Shown: positions 9,579-19,313, counted from the stretch's first letter. The stretch: DNA of 64,000 bases from Prochlorococcus sp. AG-347-J22 (GCA_003279005.1 QCBY01000003.1:62001-126000), one strand, 5' to 3'. Translations and numbers: made by a program. Notes: a model not told the origin generated them from the letters alone.

Positions 9579-9641
9579 TTAGTTACCGGATTGATAAGCT
9601 TTAACTAGTTTTTTATAAAGTTCCGGAGAAATAGGTTCCAT
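9579..9641 (-). CDS. possible 20-residue peptide between hli genes
   Basis: Tiny frame MEPISPELYKKLVKAYQSGN starting 3 bp after the stop of the Hli gene at 9850-9644. The composition is helical and charged. It is packed between cotranscribed genes and could be translated by coupling. At this length chance cannot be excluded; comparison with sister strains would settle it. Confidence 0.3.
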   Translation of the reverse strand: MEPISPELYKKLVKAYQSGN

Positions 9642-9643
9642 TT

Positions 9644-9850
9644 TTAGAAGATTCCAGGAATTATTTGTCCTGTTGTTATGTACGCACCAAGCAGAGCAAC
9701 GAAACCTATCATTGCCCAACGACCATTAACTTTTTCTGCGTTTTGAGGGTAACCGTCATATGAGACAGACTCATCAATATATGGACGAGTTTCAGCAGGA
9801 AACATATTTTGTCTTCCTCCAGATTCTGTTGTTACTTGTGAATTAGACAT
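9644..9850 (-). CDS. hli: high-light-inducible protein (Hli), longer form
   Basis: 68 residues from the ATG at 9850 (MSNSQVTTESGG); the longer frame from 9883 adds a doubtful hydrophobic lead. A polar N-terminal extension of about 45 residues with ETRPYIDESVSYDGYPQ precedes the Hli core NAEKVNGRWAMIGFVALLG and AYITTGQIIPGIF. It is first in the cluster, so its upstream region (9851-9960) probably carries the light-responsive promoter. Confidence 0.93.
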   Translation of the reverse strand: MSNSQVTTESGGRQNMFPAETRPYIDESVSYDGYPQNAEKVNGRWAMIGFVALLGAYITTGQIIPGIF

Positions 9851-10065
9851 TTCTTTATTTGTAATTGTAAATAAATGTAACATAAGTATTAAATTATGTA
9901 AAGTAAAAGGGTATTTTTTAATGTTTTATGAACTGTCTGTATCAGTATCGTTACATAAGTGCCATTATTTTAACTAAATTGAATGGTTTGTTTTGATATT
10001 TAAAAGATTTATAGTTATTTTGAGTAATCTTTCTTCCTAATAATTAATTATTCCCTAATAAAACT

Positions 10066-10392
10066 TTATGATTCAATATAATTCTTGGCTGATAAAGATA
10101 TATTTCTATCTCTTGAGCATTTTAAATCCCCTAGTTTTTGGATCATTCTGGCTAGCCAAAATTGTGTGATACCTCTGTCTATAAATTTTCTTGGAGTTCA
10201 TTCAATTGCTCCCGGGGGAGGATTTTGTTAGAAAATTTAAGTTCTGCTTCTCCTAGGTGATTTGTATAAAATGGATTAGTAAAAATTTTTAATATCATTC
10301 TTTGGAAATATTTCGCTCATATCAAAAAAAATTAGTCTGCTTTCCTCAGCGTTAAAAAGTATGCCGTTGGGTGTAAAAATACCACTGCCATA
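10066..10392 (-). pseudogene. decayed gene, about 108 codons, one frameshift and one stop
   Basis: The 9851-10560 gap has no intact gene, but the minus strand carries a clear protein-like trail. From 10392 it reads YGSGIFTPNGILFNAEES, then RLIFFDMSEIFPKNDIK. After a frameshift near 10290 it continues TNPFYTNHLGEAELKFSN and KILPREQLNELQENL. An in-frame TAG is followed by DRGITQFWLARMIQKLGD and LKCSRDRNISLSAKN, ending at the TAA at 10066. The upstream end is closed by TAA with no start codon. I do not recognise the parent family. Confidence 0.55.
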
Positions 10393-10560
10393 TTAAAAAT
10401 TAGACCAAAGATTAGCCTCTCTCTAAGTGAATCTAATAAATAATATATGTACTATTATCTATATTTTTTATTAACCTTGATGTCAATAGTTATATTGGGT
10501 TAAGTACCTATTTACTATTAAAAAATTTCTATTTGAATTAAAAAATAATTATATTATTCA

Positions 10561-10743
10561 ATGAACCATAGAGAAGACTTAGAGTTTCAGCTTCAGAAAG
10601 CCACTTTAGCAATACAAGAAGTTATAGAGGATCTGAAAATAACTGATAAGGAAAAGCAAGAAACAATAAAAAAACTAATGAATTTCAAAGAAGCAATAAT
10701 CTACAAAGGAAAGGAGCTTCATATTGAATTAGAGGCGGCATAG
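10561..10743 (+). CDS. small coiled-coil protein, unknown function
   Basis: 60 residues, almost entirely helical and charged (MNHREDLEFQLQKATLAIQE to KGKELHIELEAA), with heptad-like spacing of Leu/Ile. No membrane segment or signal. A second small rightward gene starts 72 bp downstream at 10816. No family recognised. Confidence 0.5.
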   Translation: MNHREDLEFQLQKATLAIQEVIEDLKITDKEKQETIKKLMNFKEAIIYKGKELHIELEAA

Positions 10744-10815
10744 ATTTATCTTCATAATTTAAAAAAAAATAGGAATTGCTATTATCAATTAATTAAAAAA
10801 CAAAAATTGACCTTA

Positions 10816-10977
10816 ATGGCCCCTGGAACATCTGATTTGATACTTCTTATATTAGTATTTCTGGGCCTACAAGCTTGGTGGATAATTCCGATAATTAAAA
10901 AGAACAATATGATTAATGAAAGAGGTAAAGAATTAAGAGATGAAATAAAGCATTTGGAAAAAATATATAAGAAATAG
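10816..10977 (+). CDS. small membrane-anchored coiled-coil protein, unknown function
   Basis: 53 residues. MAPGTSDLILLILVFLGLQA forms one membrane helix, WWIIP marks its end, and a charged helical tail follows (NERGKELRDEIKHLEKIYKK). Signal-anchor topology. The stop at 10975 is 9 bp from the end of the convergent selO gene. No family recognised. Confidence 0.55.
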   Translation: MAPGTSDLILLILVFLGLQAWWIIPIIKKNNMINERGKELRDEIKHLEKIYKK

Positions 10978-10986
10978 CTTAAGATA

Positions 10987-12705
10987 TTAGGAAGAACAGC
11001 TGTAGTGTGATATGCCTCCATTATTAAAGAATTCTCTTGGTTTAAGACGATTATATTTTTTTGATATTTCAAGGGATTGCTCTTCATATGGATTACTTAA
11101 AATGGATTGTAGGTCCTCTATTAATTTGTAATTACCTCTCTCAGCCTCTTCATACGCAGGAACGATCATCCATTCACGCCAAGTATATTTTGGATTTACC
11201 TTCTTCATTAATTGGGATATTTTTTTAGGATCAATATCTTTATTTAAACAACTTTTCCATTTTTTGAGCCAAATGTTCCATTTGTTTTTAATTTCCTCAG
11301 TGGGAGATAAGTAAAAACTGTCTTTTAAGAGAAGAATATTCTCAGGGATATCAGAAAGATTTCTGAAAAAAATAGTGAAGTCAGCCTTAGAAATAACCAT
11401 GAGATTTAAAAGTTCATTGGTAAGAGTTTCTTCATATTTTTCTAATCCAAGTTTTTTGGCCCACATTAATTGAATTTCTTTTCTCATTAAATTAGAAAAA
11501 TCATTTTTGATTTGCTCTAATTTTTCAATATCTTTTTTATCTTCTTGAAGTAACGGCAGGAGAGATGAACAAAACATCTTAAAATTTATTTCAGCGGCAA
11601 AAGGCTGATTTAAAAATGAGAAATGCTCTCCACCACCAGTCCAAGGCTGAAACCTTGGATCAAATAATTCACAAAAACCAAAAGGACCATAGTCCAGAGT
11701 AAATCCTCCTGCAGCACAATTATCGCTATTAAAATTGCCTTGGCAATAACCTACCCTTATCCAGTTAGCAACAAGTGATATGAATCTTTCTCGATATAAA
11801 TAAGCTAACTTAATTATCTGCTCAGCAAATGAGCTACTAGCATCAATTTCTTCTTTGTAGTTTCTATCTATAAGATGTTGCACAAGAATTTTAAGCTCAT
11901 TAAAAGCATTATTATGTGAATTATTTCGCACTCTGCGAGCAAAGAGTTCTATCTGACCAACACGCAAAAATGATGGTGCTACACGTGTAGTAATTGCGGC
12001 ATGATTATCAACCATGATATCAGGCTCAAAATAATTAGATCCCCTTGTATACCAGGGCCTTCTAACTATTTCTGTTTCTGATACGTATATTGTTAAAGAT
12101 CTTGAAGTTGGAATTCCTAATGCATGCATCAACTCTTGTGCGAGGAATTCACGAACACTTGATCGTAAGACAGCTCGACCATCCGCACCGCGACAATATG
12201 GGGTAGGACCTCCTCCTTTGAGTTGCATTTCCATCCTTTTCCCATTAAATAAACCTTCGAATACAGAAATTGCTCGACCATCTCCATATCCATCACCTGT
12301 CCCAAAAGGGCATTGCTGTGTGTATTCAGTACCATAAATAGACAATGCATACCCCGTTGCCCAGCCAAAGGGACTAATTGGTGAATCTGCGACTTCAATA
12401 TCCCCTGAAAAAAAACTACAAAACTTTTTATCTTTTGTAAGGTCTGAACTTAATCCCAATTCTTCAAATAATTTTGAGCTATGCGCTATGTATTTTGATT
12501 CTGGAATTGGTGTTGGAGTTACGGGAACATAATGACCTGAATACACTGGTCTAGGCTTGTGATCCTTGCCATCATTTGTTGACTGAGGATCAGCGTTAAG
12601 AGAATTTATTAAAGAAAAATCTGCTAATTTTGAAAACTCAGAAAAGTTTTTCGTTAATTTATTTTTTGATGATTTAGTTTTTTGTAAGATTAATTTATTC
12701 TTCAT
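10987..12705 (-). CDS. selO: SelO/YdiU family protein adenylyltransferase (UPF0061)
   Basis: SelO is a pseudokinase-fold enzyme that AMPylates protein Ser/Thr/Tyr residues and is linked to redox stress. Family motifs present are MQLKGGGPTPYCRGADGRAV, LRSSVREFLAQELMHALGIP, NFNSDNCAAGGFTLDYGPFG and FCELFDPRFQPW. The C-terminus ends HYSCSS, matching the conserved terminal Cys-Ser-Ser. I start it at the ATG at 12705 (572 residues, MKNKLILQ); the frame also allows a start at 12741 that adds 12 residues. Monocistronic, convergent with the small gene ending at 10977. Confidence 0.92.
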   Translation of the reverse strand: MKNKLILQKTKSSKNKLTKNFSEFSKLADFSLINSLNADPQSTNDGKDHKPRPVYSGHYVPVTPTPIPESKYIAHSSKLFEELGLSSDLTKDKKFCSFFSGDIEVADSPISPFGWATGYALSIYGTEYTQQCPFGTGDGYGDGRAISVFEGLFNGKRMEMQLKGGGPTPYCRGADGRAVLRSSVREFLAQELMHALGIPTSRSLTIYVSETEIVRRPWYTRGSNYFEPDIMVDNHAAITTRVAPSFLRVGQIELFARRVRNNSHNNAFNELKILVQHLIDRNYKEEIDASSSFAEQIIKLAYLYRERFISLVANWIRVGYCQGNFNSDNCAAGGFTLDYGPFGFCELFDPRFQPWTGGGEHFSFLNQPFAAEINFKMFCSSLLPLLQEDKKDIEKLEQIKNDFSNLMRKEIQLMWAKKLGLEKYEETLTNELLNLMVISKADFTIFFRNLSDIPENILLLKDSFYLSPTEEIKNKWNIWLKKWKSCLNKDIDPKKISQLMKKVNPKYTWREWMIVPAYEEAERGNYKLIEDLQSILSNPYEEQSLEISKKYNRLKPREFFNNGGISHYSCSS

Positions 12706-13041
12706 TCTAAAAAAAGGTTTTAATTGCCATAGGATCAACAATTTTATTTATTTTAAATGGAATTTTACGGATTTGAATTTGAGCTGGTTTACTTTTCTAT
12801 AAAAATTACCTTAATAAAAACTTAAAAAATGATCATAAATTTAGATTTGATGAGTAAAAAATCCCTAATTTAGTTTAACTTTAAGACCAGAAAGTGATGA
12901 AAAATATCTTAAAAGAGATTTCAATGGAGTTATACGAGCATTCAAGATAATATAGAAATCCTTAGCAAATTAAAACGTCAATATTTGATTTTTTTTTAAA
13001 GTTTGTTTTCATAGATATAAATTACTTCTTCCACAAAATTT
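12706..13041. other. intergenic, nothing recognised
   Basis: AT-rich spacer of about 330 bp upstream of selO and of the small gene at 13042. I see no coding frame, tRNA or strong hairpin. It presumably holds two divergent promoters. Confidence 0.4.
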
Positions 13042-13155
13042 ATGTTCATGCCTCAATCTACTTTAGAAAGTTTGTTATTTTTTTTGGTGCTTTCTATTGT
13101 AGCTACTTATCTTGTAAAAATTAAATATGGTTCTAACTTAAAAGTGCAAAAATAA
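13042..13155 (+). CDS. 37-residue single-helix membrane peptide, unknown function
   Basis: Reads MFMPQSTLESLLFFLVLSI, VATYLVKIKYGSNLKVQK. An alternative ATG at 13048 gives 35 residues. One membrane helix with a basic C-terminal tail, the size of small photosystem or cytochrome subunits, but no signature I can name. It lies 87 bp upstream of the DUF3804 gene. Confidence 0.45.
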   Translation: MFMPQSTLESLLFFLVLSIVATYLVKIKYGSNLKVQK

Positions 13156-13242
13156 TTTATCGAATTGTTTTTTTTCAATAACTTTATATTATTTACTTAA
13201 AGTAGAAGATCCATAATTGACTTAACTTTAAGTAAAACTCTT

Positions 13243-13632
13243 ATGACTGAAAAAGAACAAATCACTTCCTTACTTTATGAGCTTGCTACTCCCCAAAAGA
13301 TGGGCTCATTTTTTGTAAATAATGCAACTTCTGATTTCTTGTTTATAAGACCAAGTGGTAATCCTATAAGTGCAAAAGGATTTGAAGAAATGATGAATTC
13401 TGGCGATGTCGTTCAAGAAAAAGCTGAAATAACAAAGATACATAGGTTTGAATTTCTCAGTAGTGACGTTGCAATGTGTGTCTTTACACTTGGAGCTAAG
13501 TTTACTTACAAAGGCACTCTTAATGATGATTTGCCCACAGTGACTTCAATTTTTAAGAAAGTTGGAGGTGTCTGGAAAATTCATTGGATGCAAAGATCAT
13601 CAGGAGATTCAGATTTATCTTTATGGGATTAA
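13243..13632 (+). CDS. DUF3804 family protein (NTF2-like fold)
   Basis: 129 residues in the layout of the cyanobacterial DUF3804 family: an N-terminal helical stretch (MTEKEQITSLLYELATPQKM), FLFIRPSGNPISAKGFEEMM, a beta-rich core with HRFEFLSSDVAMCVFTLGAKF, and the end VWKIHWMQRSSG, which resembles SnoaL/NTF2-like proteins. No catalytic residues are evident. Probably a cytoplasmic ligand-binding or scaffold protein of unknown role. Confidence 0.75.
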   Translation: MTEKEQITSLLYELATPQKMGSFFVNNATSDFLFIRPSGNPISAKGFEEMMNSGDVVQEKAEITKIHRFEFLSSDVAMCVFTLGAKFTYKGTLNDDLPTVTSIFKKVGGVWKIHWMQRSSGDSDLSLWD

Positions 13633-13926
13633 AAATATTAAAAAAAGTTCTTATCATCAATTAAATTTTTAATAACAAAATATATTTCTCTATTTCCTAA
13701 TTTATTTTTTATTTGATTTTAAGTTAAGGATTCTTTGATTGATTAAGAGGTTTTATTACCTGAATTTTTTTAATTCTTTTTTTTTTTTTAAATTTATTAG
13801 TTCCTTTAAAAGAACTTTAATTTCAGAATTTGAGAAGCTAGAGTCCTTTTCTATTTTTATAAAAACTTCTTATATTTTTTAATGCTTGCTCAATCAAGGT
13901 AGTTTTTTGGAGAAGCCTTATGAATT
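13633..13926. other. intergenic, AT-rich, nothing recognised
   Basis: About 290 bp between convergent genes with long T-runs near 13780. One short hairpin (AGTTC ... GAACT, about 13799-13818) is the only structure seen. Confidence 0.4.
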
Positions 13927-14124
13927 TTAATAAACGCCGTTACAGTTAAACCCGCTGCAATCTAAAACTCTTAAAATATTTATAACCAAGTTATGAAATT
14001 TATAATCAAAAAAGAAAGCCCAGGTTGTTAAGATAGCAATAGCAGAAAAAGAAAAAGCAGCATATTGCAACCAATGTGTTCCATTCCTATCTAAACCATT
14101 TTTATCAAAATCAGAATTACTCAA
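13927..14124 (-). CDS. small single-pass membrane protein, unknown function
   Basis: 65 residues: a polar N-terminus (MSNSDFDKNGLDRNGTHWLQ), a hydrophobic helix (about 21-40, AAFSFSAIAILTTWAFFF), and a tail with two Cys (CSGFNCNGVY). Flanks are AT-rich and non-coding. No family recognised. Confidence 0.55.
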   Translation of the reverse strand: MSNSDFDKNGLDRNGTHWLQYAAFSFSAIAILTTWAFFFDYKFHNLVINILRVLDCSGFNCNGVY

Positions 14125-14367
14125 TTTTAACTTTTCTAATATCTTAAGAAAAAAAATCTCCTAATGTTGAAATGAATTTAATTTTGATTAATTTTTGGTA
14201 AAACTACTTTCTTGTAAGCTATTTATTATATTTTGATATTCAATGAATCTTGATAAAGCCATCTCCCAAAATAAATTTTGTGATTTATATAGGATTATCT
14301 TAAAATTAATAATCAATAAAAATATATATTTAAATTTATATTGGTAATTACTTACTAAATTAGTGTA

Positions 14368-14880
14368 ATGAGATTTAATAAAGTTTTTTGGGTATGGGGA
14401 CTATTTCCCTCTACAGAAACTAAAATTTTAAATGAAATAAAAGCTTTAGTTCAAAGTAAATTAAAAAGCCCTGATTTTGAAACTCACATAACTATTGCAG
14501 GACCTTATTTGAATATTGATAAATCTTTTTTTACTAAATTAAAAACTTTTGGAGAAAATAGTTCAGTAATTATGTTGAATTTCGATGGATATAATTTCAA
14601 ACAAGAAATGTTTAAATCATTTTATATTTCAATAAAAAATTCAAGAAACATCGAAGAACTAAGAAAAAATATTTACGAATTAAATAAATTTGATTTGAAA
14701 AAAAATTATTTGCCTCATATTAGTTTGTCCTATGGGAATCATGATATAAACGAAAAAAAAAAATTGATTTCAAAATTACCTGTGTTTAATAAACCAATCA
14801 AAATGTCAAAAATTGCTTTAGTTGAGGTAGATGAGAAAATAAATCTTTGGAAAATTTTAGAGAGTTTTAATTTGAATTAA
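14368..14880 (+). CDS. 2H phosphoesterase superfamily protein (cyclic phosphodiesterase-like)
   Basis: 170 residues with two H-x-T/S motifs, HITIAG at 40-45 and HISLSY at 117-122, spaced as in 2H phosphoesterases such as LigT and CPDase. These hydrolyse or form 2',3'-cyclic or ADP-ribose cyclic phosphates in RNA metabolism. The opening FNKVFWVWGLFPS fits the first beta strand. Both catalytic histidines are present, so it is likely active; the substrate cannot be told. Convergent with the surface cluster that ends at 14897. Confidence 0.8.
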   Translation: MRFNKVFWVWGLFPSTETKILNEIKALVQSKLKSPDFETHITIAGPYLNIDKSFFTKLKTFGENSSVIMLNFDGYNFKQEMFKSFYISIKNSRNIEELRKNIYELNKFDLKKNYLPHISLSYGNHDINEKKKLISKLPVFNKPIKMSKIALVEVDEKINLWKILESFNLN

Positions 14881-14896
14881 AATAATTTTGAAAAAG

Positions 14897-16069
14897 CTAC
14901 TCTAATAAAGAGGGAAGATATTCTCTTGGATCGATAGTTGGATCATCAATTCTTAAAATACTTTGGTAACAAAAACTGCCAATAATGGGTTGCAATGATT
15001 TCTTAAAAATTGACTTAATACTATTCTTTTTTGAATCTATTTTATAAGTTTTTGAATCCAAATACTTTCTTTTATAGAAGAGGGCATTTTCAAATTGAAC
15101 CTTTACATTTTCAATCATATTTTGAAGTATTGAATCTTGATAATTTAATAATTCAATAAGAAACTCATTATTTTTTTCAAGAAATTTAAGTTTTTCAATT
15201 AAGGATTTTTCATTTTTAAAGTAACAGAAATGGTGAAAGGGAATTTTCCCATAACAATCATTGTAATGCAGCAAACAAAGCGATCTTGCTGACATTGCCT
15301 CCAAGAAACTATTTCCCCTAACAGGACGGCCACTTAATTTAATGAAGTATTTGGATGATGAAAGCTTTTTTAAATTTTCTTCAATTTTTTCGGAATGAAA
15401 TTCAACATTTAAATTTAACGAATAAAATTTTTTAAATAATCCATGATTTTTTGATTTATTAATTGCGCTGTTGATTTCTACATAAATGCCTTTTTTGTAT
15501 TGAGAAGTCTTAAAATTATCAAAAATATATCTTGGGGGTAGGAATGTATAGGGCATATTAATTTTTTTAAGGTTTCCAAGAGGAGTATTTGGATAATCAT
15601 GAGAAATAAAGTAATCCCAACATGAACTTTGAACTGGAAATCTTCCTTCTCCAGTCATACAGGTCCATAAAATGTCAGGATGTTTTCTTCTTATTGATAT
15701 TGGAACAGCAAAATTAAGACTAATTACAATATCATATTTTGACCAATTTATTTTTTCAGCATCAATGGAAAAATCATTTGGACATCTCAAGGGTAACCTT
15801 GAGGAGTTAATTCTTATTTTGGTTGTTTCAATTAATTTGTAATCTTCTTTTGACAAGTAATCTTTTGGGATTTGACAAAATCTAATCCTTTGACCTGCTA
15901 TTGAATTATTACTTTTTACTATAAAAAAATCACTTCCAAATATTTCTAATAAGCCTATTGGTCCAGTCCTTAACAAGGTTGATCTTATCAGATCTGATGA
16001 GGTGTCATTATTGTCTCCAATCCATAGATCCTGATAACATGCCTCTTTGATAAATGCAATTTTAAACAT
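14897..16069 (-). CDS. putative glycosyltransferase-like protein
   Basis: 390 residues, no signal peptide. The C-terminal half reads like a GT-B nucleotide-sugar domain: FIKLSGRPVRGNSFLEAMSA then RSLCLLHYNDCYGKIPFHHF, where an E-A-M-S-A-R stretch precedes a small residue-rich strand as in GT1/GT4 proteins. A long Lys/Asn-rich helical tail follows. It starts immediately after the stop of the methyltransferase at 16070 (zero spacing), so the two are coupled. Role in surface polysaccharide or lipid modification is inferred from context; I cannot name the family. Confidence 0.45.
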   Translation of the reverse strand: MFKIAFIKEACYQDLWIGDNNDTSSDLIRSTLLRTGPIGLLEIFGSDFFIVKSNNSIAGQRIRFCQIPKDYLSKEDYKLIETTKIRINSSRLPLRCPNDFSIDAEKINWSKYDIVISLNFAVPISIRRKHPDILWTCMTGEGRFPVQSSCWDYFISHDYPNTPLGNLKKINMPYTFLPPRYIFDNFKTSQYKKGIYVEINSAINKSKNHGLFKKFYSLNLNVEFHSEKIEENLKKLSSSKYFIKLSGRPVRGNSFLEAMSARSLCLLHYNDCYGKIPFHHFCYFKNEKSLIEKLKFLEKNNEFLIELLNYQDSILQNMIENVKVQFENALFYKRKYLDSKTYKIDSKKNSIKSIFKKSLQPIIGSFCYQSILRIDDPTIDPREYLPSLLE

Positions 16070-17050
16070 TTAAACTTTAATCTTAAAATAGAATGAACCA
16101 GGCTCTAATCCTTTTGAAATGTATGGACAAACTACTTTTAGTTCATTGAAGTTATTATGGTAAAGGAAATTTAGTGCTGCAACTATTTCATATTTATTTG
16201 AGTTTGATAATAAAGCCTCTAGAAGGTATTGCTCATTCCAAAAATAAACTTCGTCTCTTATCCATTCATCTAAATAATCTCTTGGTGTAAAGATATCATG
16301 AACATGAACATATACTCCATTTTTCAAGGTTGGAACTATCTCAAGATATTCTTTAAGTACATCTCCTTGAGGCCGTATAATATGTGAAGAATCAATAAAA
16401 AGAATATCATTTTCTTCTAGACTAGAAAAAATACTTGTATCACAATCCTCTGCAAGTTTTCTGATTACTTTTACTCCAATATCTTCTAACCATGGCATTT
16501 CATAGGGCTCTATGCATATATGTTCACATTTAGTATTGCTTTCTTCTTTATTTTTCTTTAAGGCTTGGTAAGCAATCTTAGTTGAGTCCCCTGAACCAAT
16601 TTCAACCAATTTATTAGGTTTAAGATGTCTAATGATCTGGTAAAGGAACTCTGCATCACCAAATTTAAAAGCCCCTCTAATGTCAAAATCATATATTGAT
16701 TCAGGTAATTTCTTTAGATTAAGGTTTTCAAGTTCTTTTTTATAAATTAGCTTTTTCATAAAAATTAGTTGTTTATTATGGTTCAAATTAATTCCTGGGA
16801 GATGTCTTGGTTCTCTTAGGGATTTTTTTAATCTAGCATCATTAAATAGCGGTTGATAATAATGATCTAAAATAGGGTATACGCCTACTTTTTTTAAAAG
16901 TTCTCTAGATTTCGGCAAACTAACTCCGGTATACTTTGTATATAATTTTATAAATGGAGCAATTAGTAATAACTGATAGTAAAAAAATTTATCAACAACT
17001 TTTAATGGTATGTATTTCAAGATAATTTTCTTTAATAATTTCAAAACCAT
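16070..17050 (-). CDS. class I SAM-dependent methyltransferase
   Basis: 326 residues. The SAM-binding motif I is KLVEIGSGDSTKIAYQAL, followed by the acidic strand HICIEPYEMPWL and NDILFIDSSHI, a layout typical of the Methyltransf_24 group. The N-terminus (about 1-45) is basic and hydrophobic (KLLKKIILKYIPLKVVDKFF) and may be membrane-associated. Directly followed by the putative glycosyltransferase; together with the PhyH protein upstream this suggests sugar or lipid tailoring. Confidence 0.75.
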   Translation of the reverse strand: MVLKLLKKIILKYIPLKVVDKFFYYQLLLIAPFIKLYTKYTGVSLPKSRELLKKVGVYPILDHYYQPLFNDARLKKSLREPRHLPGINLNHNKQLIFMKKLIYKKELENLNLKKLPESIYDFDIRGAFKFGDAEFLYQIIRHLKPNKLVEIGSGDSTKIAYQALKKNKEESNTKCEHICIEPYEMPWLEDIGVKVIRKLAEDCDTSIFSSLEENDILFIDSSHIIRPQGDVLKEYLEIVPTLKNGVYVHVHDIFTPRDYLDEWIRDEVYFWNEQYLLEALLSNSNKYEIVAALNFLYHNNFNELKVVCPYISKGLEPGSFYFKIKV

Positions 17051-17490
17051 TTTAAAAGTAAATTATTAAGTGGAATTTGATATCCGATAACATAATACCA
17101 AGCTTATAAATGTTTTACATTATTGTTAATCTGTTTACTATTTTTTAAAAATTTAATTGACGTTTTAATTTAGTAAAAATTTTTTAAAAAAAAACTATAC
17201 TCTCTCTTTAGCGATAAAATAGGATATTTGGCTTAAGTAATTAAAGCTGATTTAAATTTTGTATTTTATAAGAATTACTGCTAAATTTTCTTAGGAAAAA
17301 ATATTTGCAAGTGAGAATGATTAAATACCAAATCTTATTCTGTTTTCACTAGCAATCAATAAGACTTTGTATTTAAATTAATAAAAAAAGTTAATAATTT
17401 ATTTTGAGATTATCTATTAAACAGAATCATAAGTATTAAGAAGATCAAATTAAGTCTAAGTTTTTAATACTGGCTATATTTAAAAATTAT
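17051..17490. other. intergenic, nothing recognised
   Basis: 440 bp of AT-rich DNA between two leftward genes. I see no coding frame above noise and no strong hairpin. Its length suggests the methyltransferase has its own promoter here. Confidence 0.35.
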
Positions 17491-18393
17491 TTAAAAACCT
17501 TTTAATTTTTTTTTTCTAATAATTTTCTTGATACCTAAATAAAGCCAACTAAGATAAATTTTTGAGAAATAAATAAAATTAGAAAAAGTTAATCTCATCG
17601 CATATATTCCATGTCTCGAATTGTATAAAGGAGAAAACATTTTTTCTGCGACTGGATCAATGGGATTTGGTTCAGATATTATCGAAGGTGTAGAAAAAAC
17701 ATTAATTTTTTCTTGAACCTTTTTTGATAAATGAATTGATGGAATCGAATAAGAATATATTCTTTTTTCATGATTTTTTGAGTAAAACTCAAATGTAATA
17801 TCTCTATTTTTTTCTTGAGTAATATTGGGTGATCTACCATGAATTAATCTACTATCAAAAACAAGTAAATCGCCTTTGTTCACCTCACAATATTTTTTTT
17901 GGTTAGCCAATTTGGATTTAATATTAGAACTTATAAAATGTGGAACTTCATCTTTATTTGCCCATATGTGAGATTTTGGAAAAACAAATAGTGGTCCATT
18001 TTTAATTTTTATCTCATTGCAATATAAAATTGCTCTAAAATGATCTGCTGAATAATCAATGCAATCATTATGTTCTGGAAGTTCAGAATTAAGTAAAAAT
18101 GATTCAGCCCAAATTTCACTTAACTGAAGATCTTCAATATTGATTGTGGAGTTTTCAGCTATTATATTTATTATTTCTAATGCAACCTCGTAAAAATTTA
18201 CTGTTAAAAAGGAAGAACCAGGATCTCCAATATATTTTGCATAATCTTTTTTGGAATTGTTTTGGGCATAGCCAGTTCTTGGGCTGAAATTATTTGATCT
18301 TATAAGATAATCAAATTCTTTATTTATAAGATTAATTTTTGATTTAGCAAAATCCTTTCTTATTAAAAAACCTACTTCGTCTAGAACTTTCAT
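17491..18393 (-). CDS. phytanoyl-CoA dioxygenase (PhyH) family protein
   Basis: 300 residues with the Fe(II)/2-oxoglutarate facial triad: H108 and D110 in LPEHNDCID and the distal H185 in RLIHGRSPN, with R197 (EKNRDITF) placed to bind 2-oxoglutarate. It probably hydroxylates a small molecule or lipid/sugar precursor. It lies upstream of the methyltransferase/glycosyltransferase pair in the same direction. The basic C-terminus (KKIIRKKKLKGF) could touch the membrane. Confidence 0.8.
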   Translation of the reverse strand: MKVLDEVGFLIRKDFAKSKINLINKEFDYLIRSNNFSPRTGYAQNNSKKDYAKYIGDPGSSFLTVNFYEVALEIINIIAENSTINIEDLQLSEIWAESFLLNSELPEHNDCIDYSADHFRAILYCNEIKIKNGPLFVFPKSHIWANKDEVPHFISSNIKSKLANQKKYCEVNKGDLLVFDSRLIHGRSPNITQEKNRDITFEFYSKNHEKRIYSYSIPSIHLSKKVQEKINVFSTPSIISEPNPIDPVAEKMFSPLYNSRHGIYAMRLTFSNFIYFSKIYLSWLYLGIKKIIRKKKLKGF

Positions 18394-19313
18394 ATTTAAT
18401 AATTAATCCAAATATTCATTTAATTAAATCATAAATTAAAATTTTTAAATCTAAAATATCAAATTTTCTTTAGGAAATTAATGAATTATTCACTTAAACT
18501 GATCTAAATAATGAAATACTGACTTTATTTGAAAACTCTTTTGTTTTTGAAAATTTTATTTATGGAATTTTTAGGGAAAAATTTTTTATTAATGGAAAAT
18601 TATTATTTGATTATGTTAGGAACTTGCAAATTTTACTTTCATAAATTCGGAATATAAATTTAGTATTTTTTGCTCATTGATACTGACAAATTCTCTAGAT
18701 AAATTAGGTGGAATTTATAAATAAGAGGTATTTATTAGCGGAGATTACGAGTCTCTTGAAATCAATAAGCCTAAAATTTTATATTTTTATAAAAGATCAA
18801 TAAAAAAAACAGAATGGTTAAATGAAATGATAGATAAAATTGAAGAAATGAAGAATAAAATATCTGAAACTGCTTAATAACTTAAGGGAAAAACAAATTT
18901 GAACTGTCAGAATGGGATACTTTTTTTTATCAATGTTAATATATTTCTATTTCTTTTTACTAATACTTTCTATAAGATAACTGATTTTAAATATAAAAAA
19001 TGGGCTCAAATCACATTTATTTATTCGATATTAAGTACTTAAAATGGAATTGATTTTTTGTTTGGTAGGATTAATATCAAAAATTTATTATGACTATGCA
19101 ATGAAAGAAAAATAAAGATTTTGATTAAGAAATGCTTTATTGACAGACTTAATTAAATGTCAAGCTATTTAATAATTAATTATCCAAGTGATGTAAAAGA
19201 AGTGAAAAGAAACTCTAGAAAATTGTAATAAATAAGAAAAAACTTATTATTCATATTCATTTTGGCAGATTGCTATTTAATATTAGATAATTTATCTAAG
19301 TCAATAATTTAAG
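18394..19313. other. gene-poor region with decayed fragments
   Basis: 920 bp without an intact gene. It holds the remnant at 18725-18877 and a few 22-31 codon frames (for example ATGs at 18561, 19044 and 19157) too short to call. Base composition is very AT-rich. Confidence 0.4.
18725..18877 (+). pseudogene. C-terminal remnant of an unknown gene
   Basis: An open stretch of 50 codons after a TAA reads EVFISGDYESLEINKPKILY, FYKRSIKKTEWLNEMIDKIE and EMKNKISETA, ending at TAA 18875. The composition is protein-like, but there is no start codon, which suggests the tail of a decayed gene. Family unknown. Confidence 0.4.

Noticed and set aside
10987..12741. Selenocysteine near the SelO C-terminus
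   Set aside because: The end reads CSS with an ordinary Cys codon and no in-frame TGA.
18900..19228. Short plus-strand frames of 22-23 codons (for example at 19044 and 19157)
   Set aside because: Too short in AT-rich DNA and without packing or family support.
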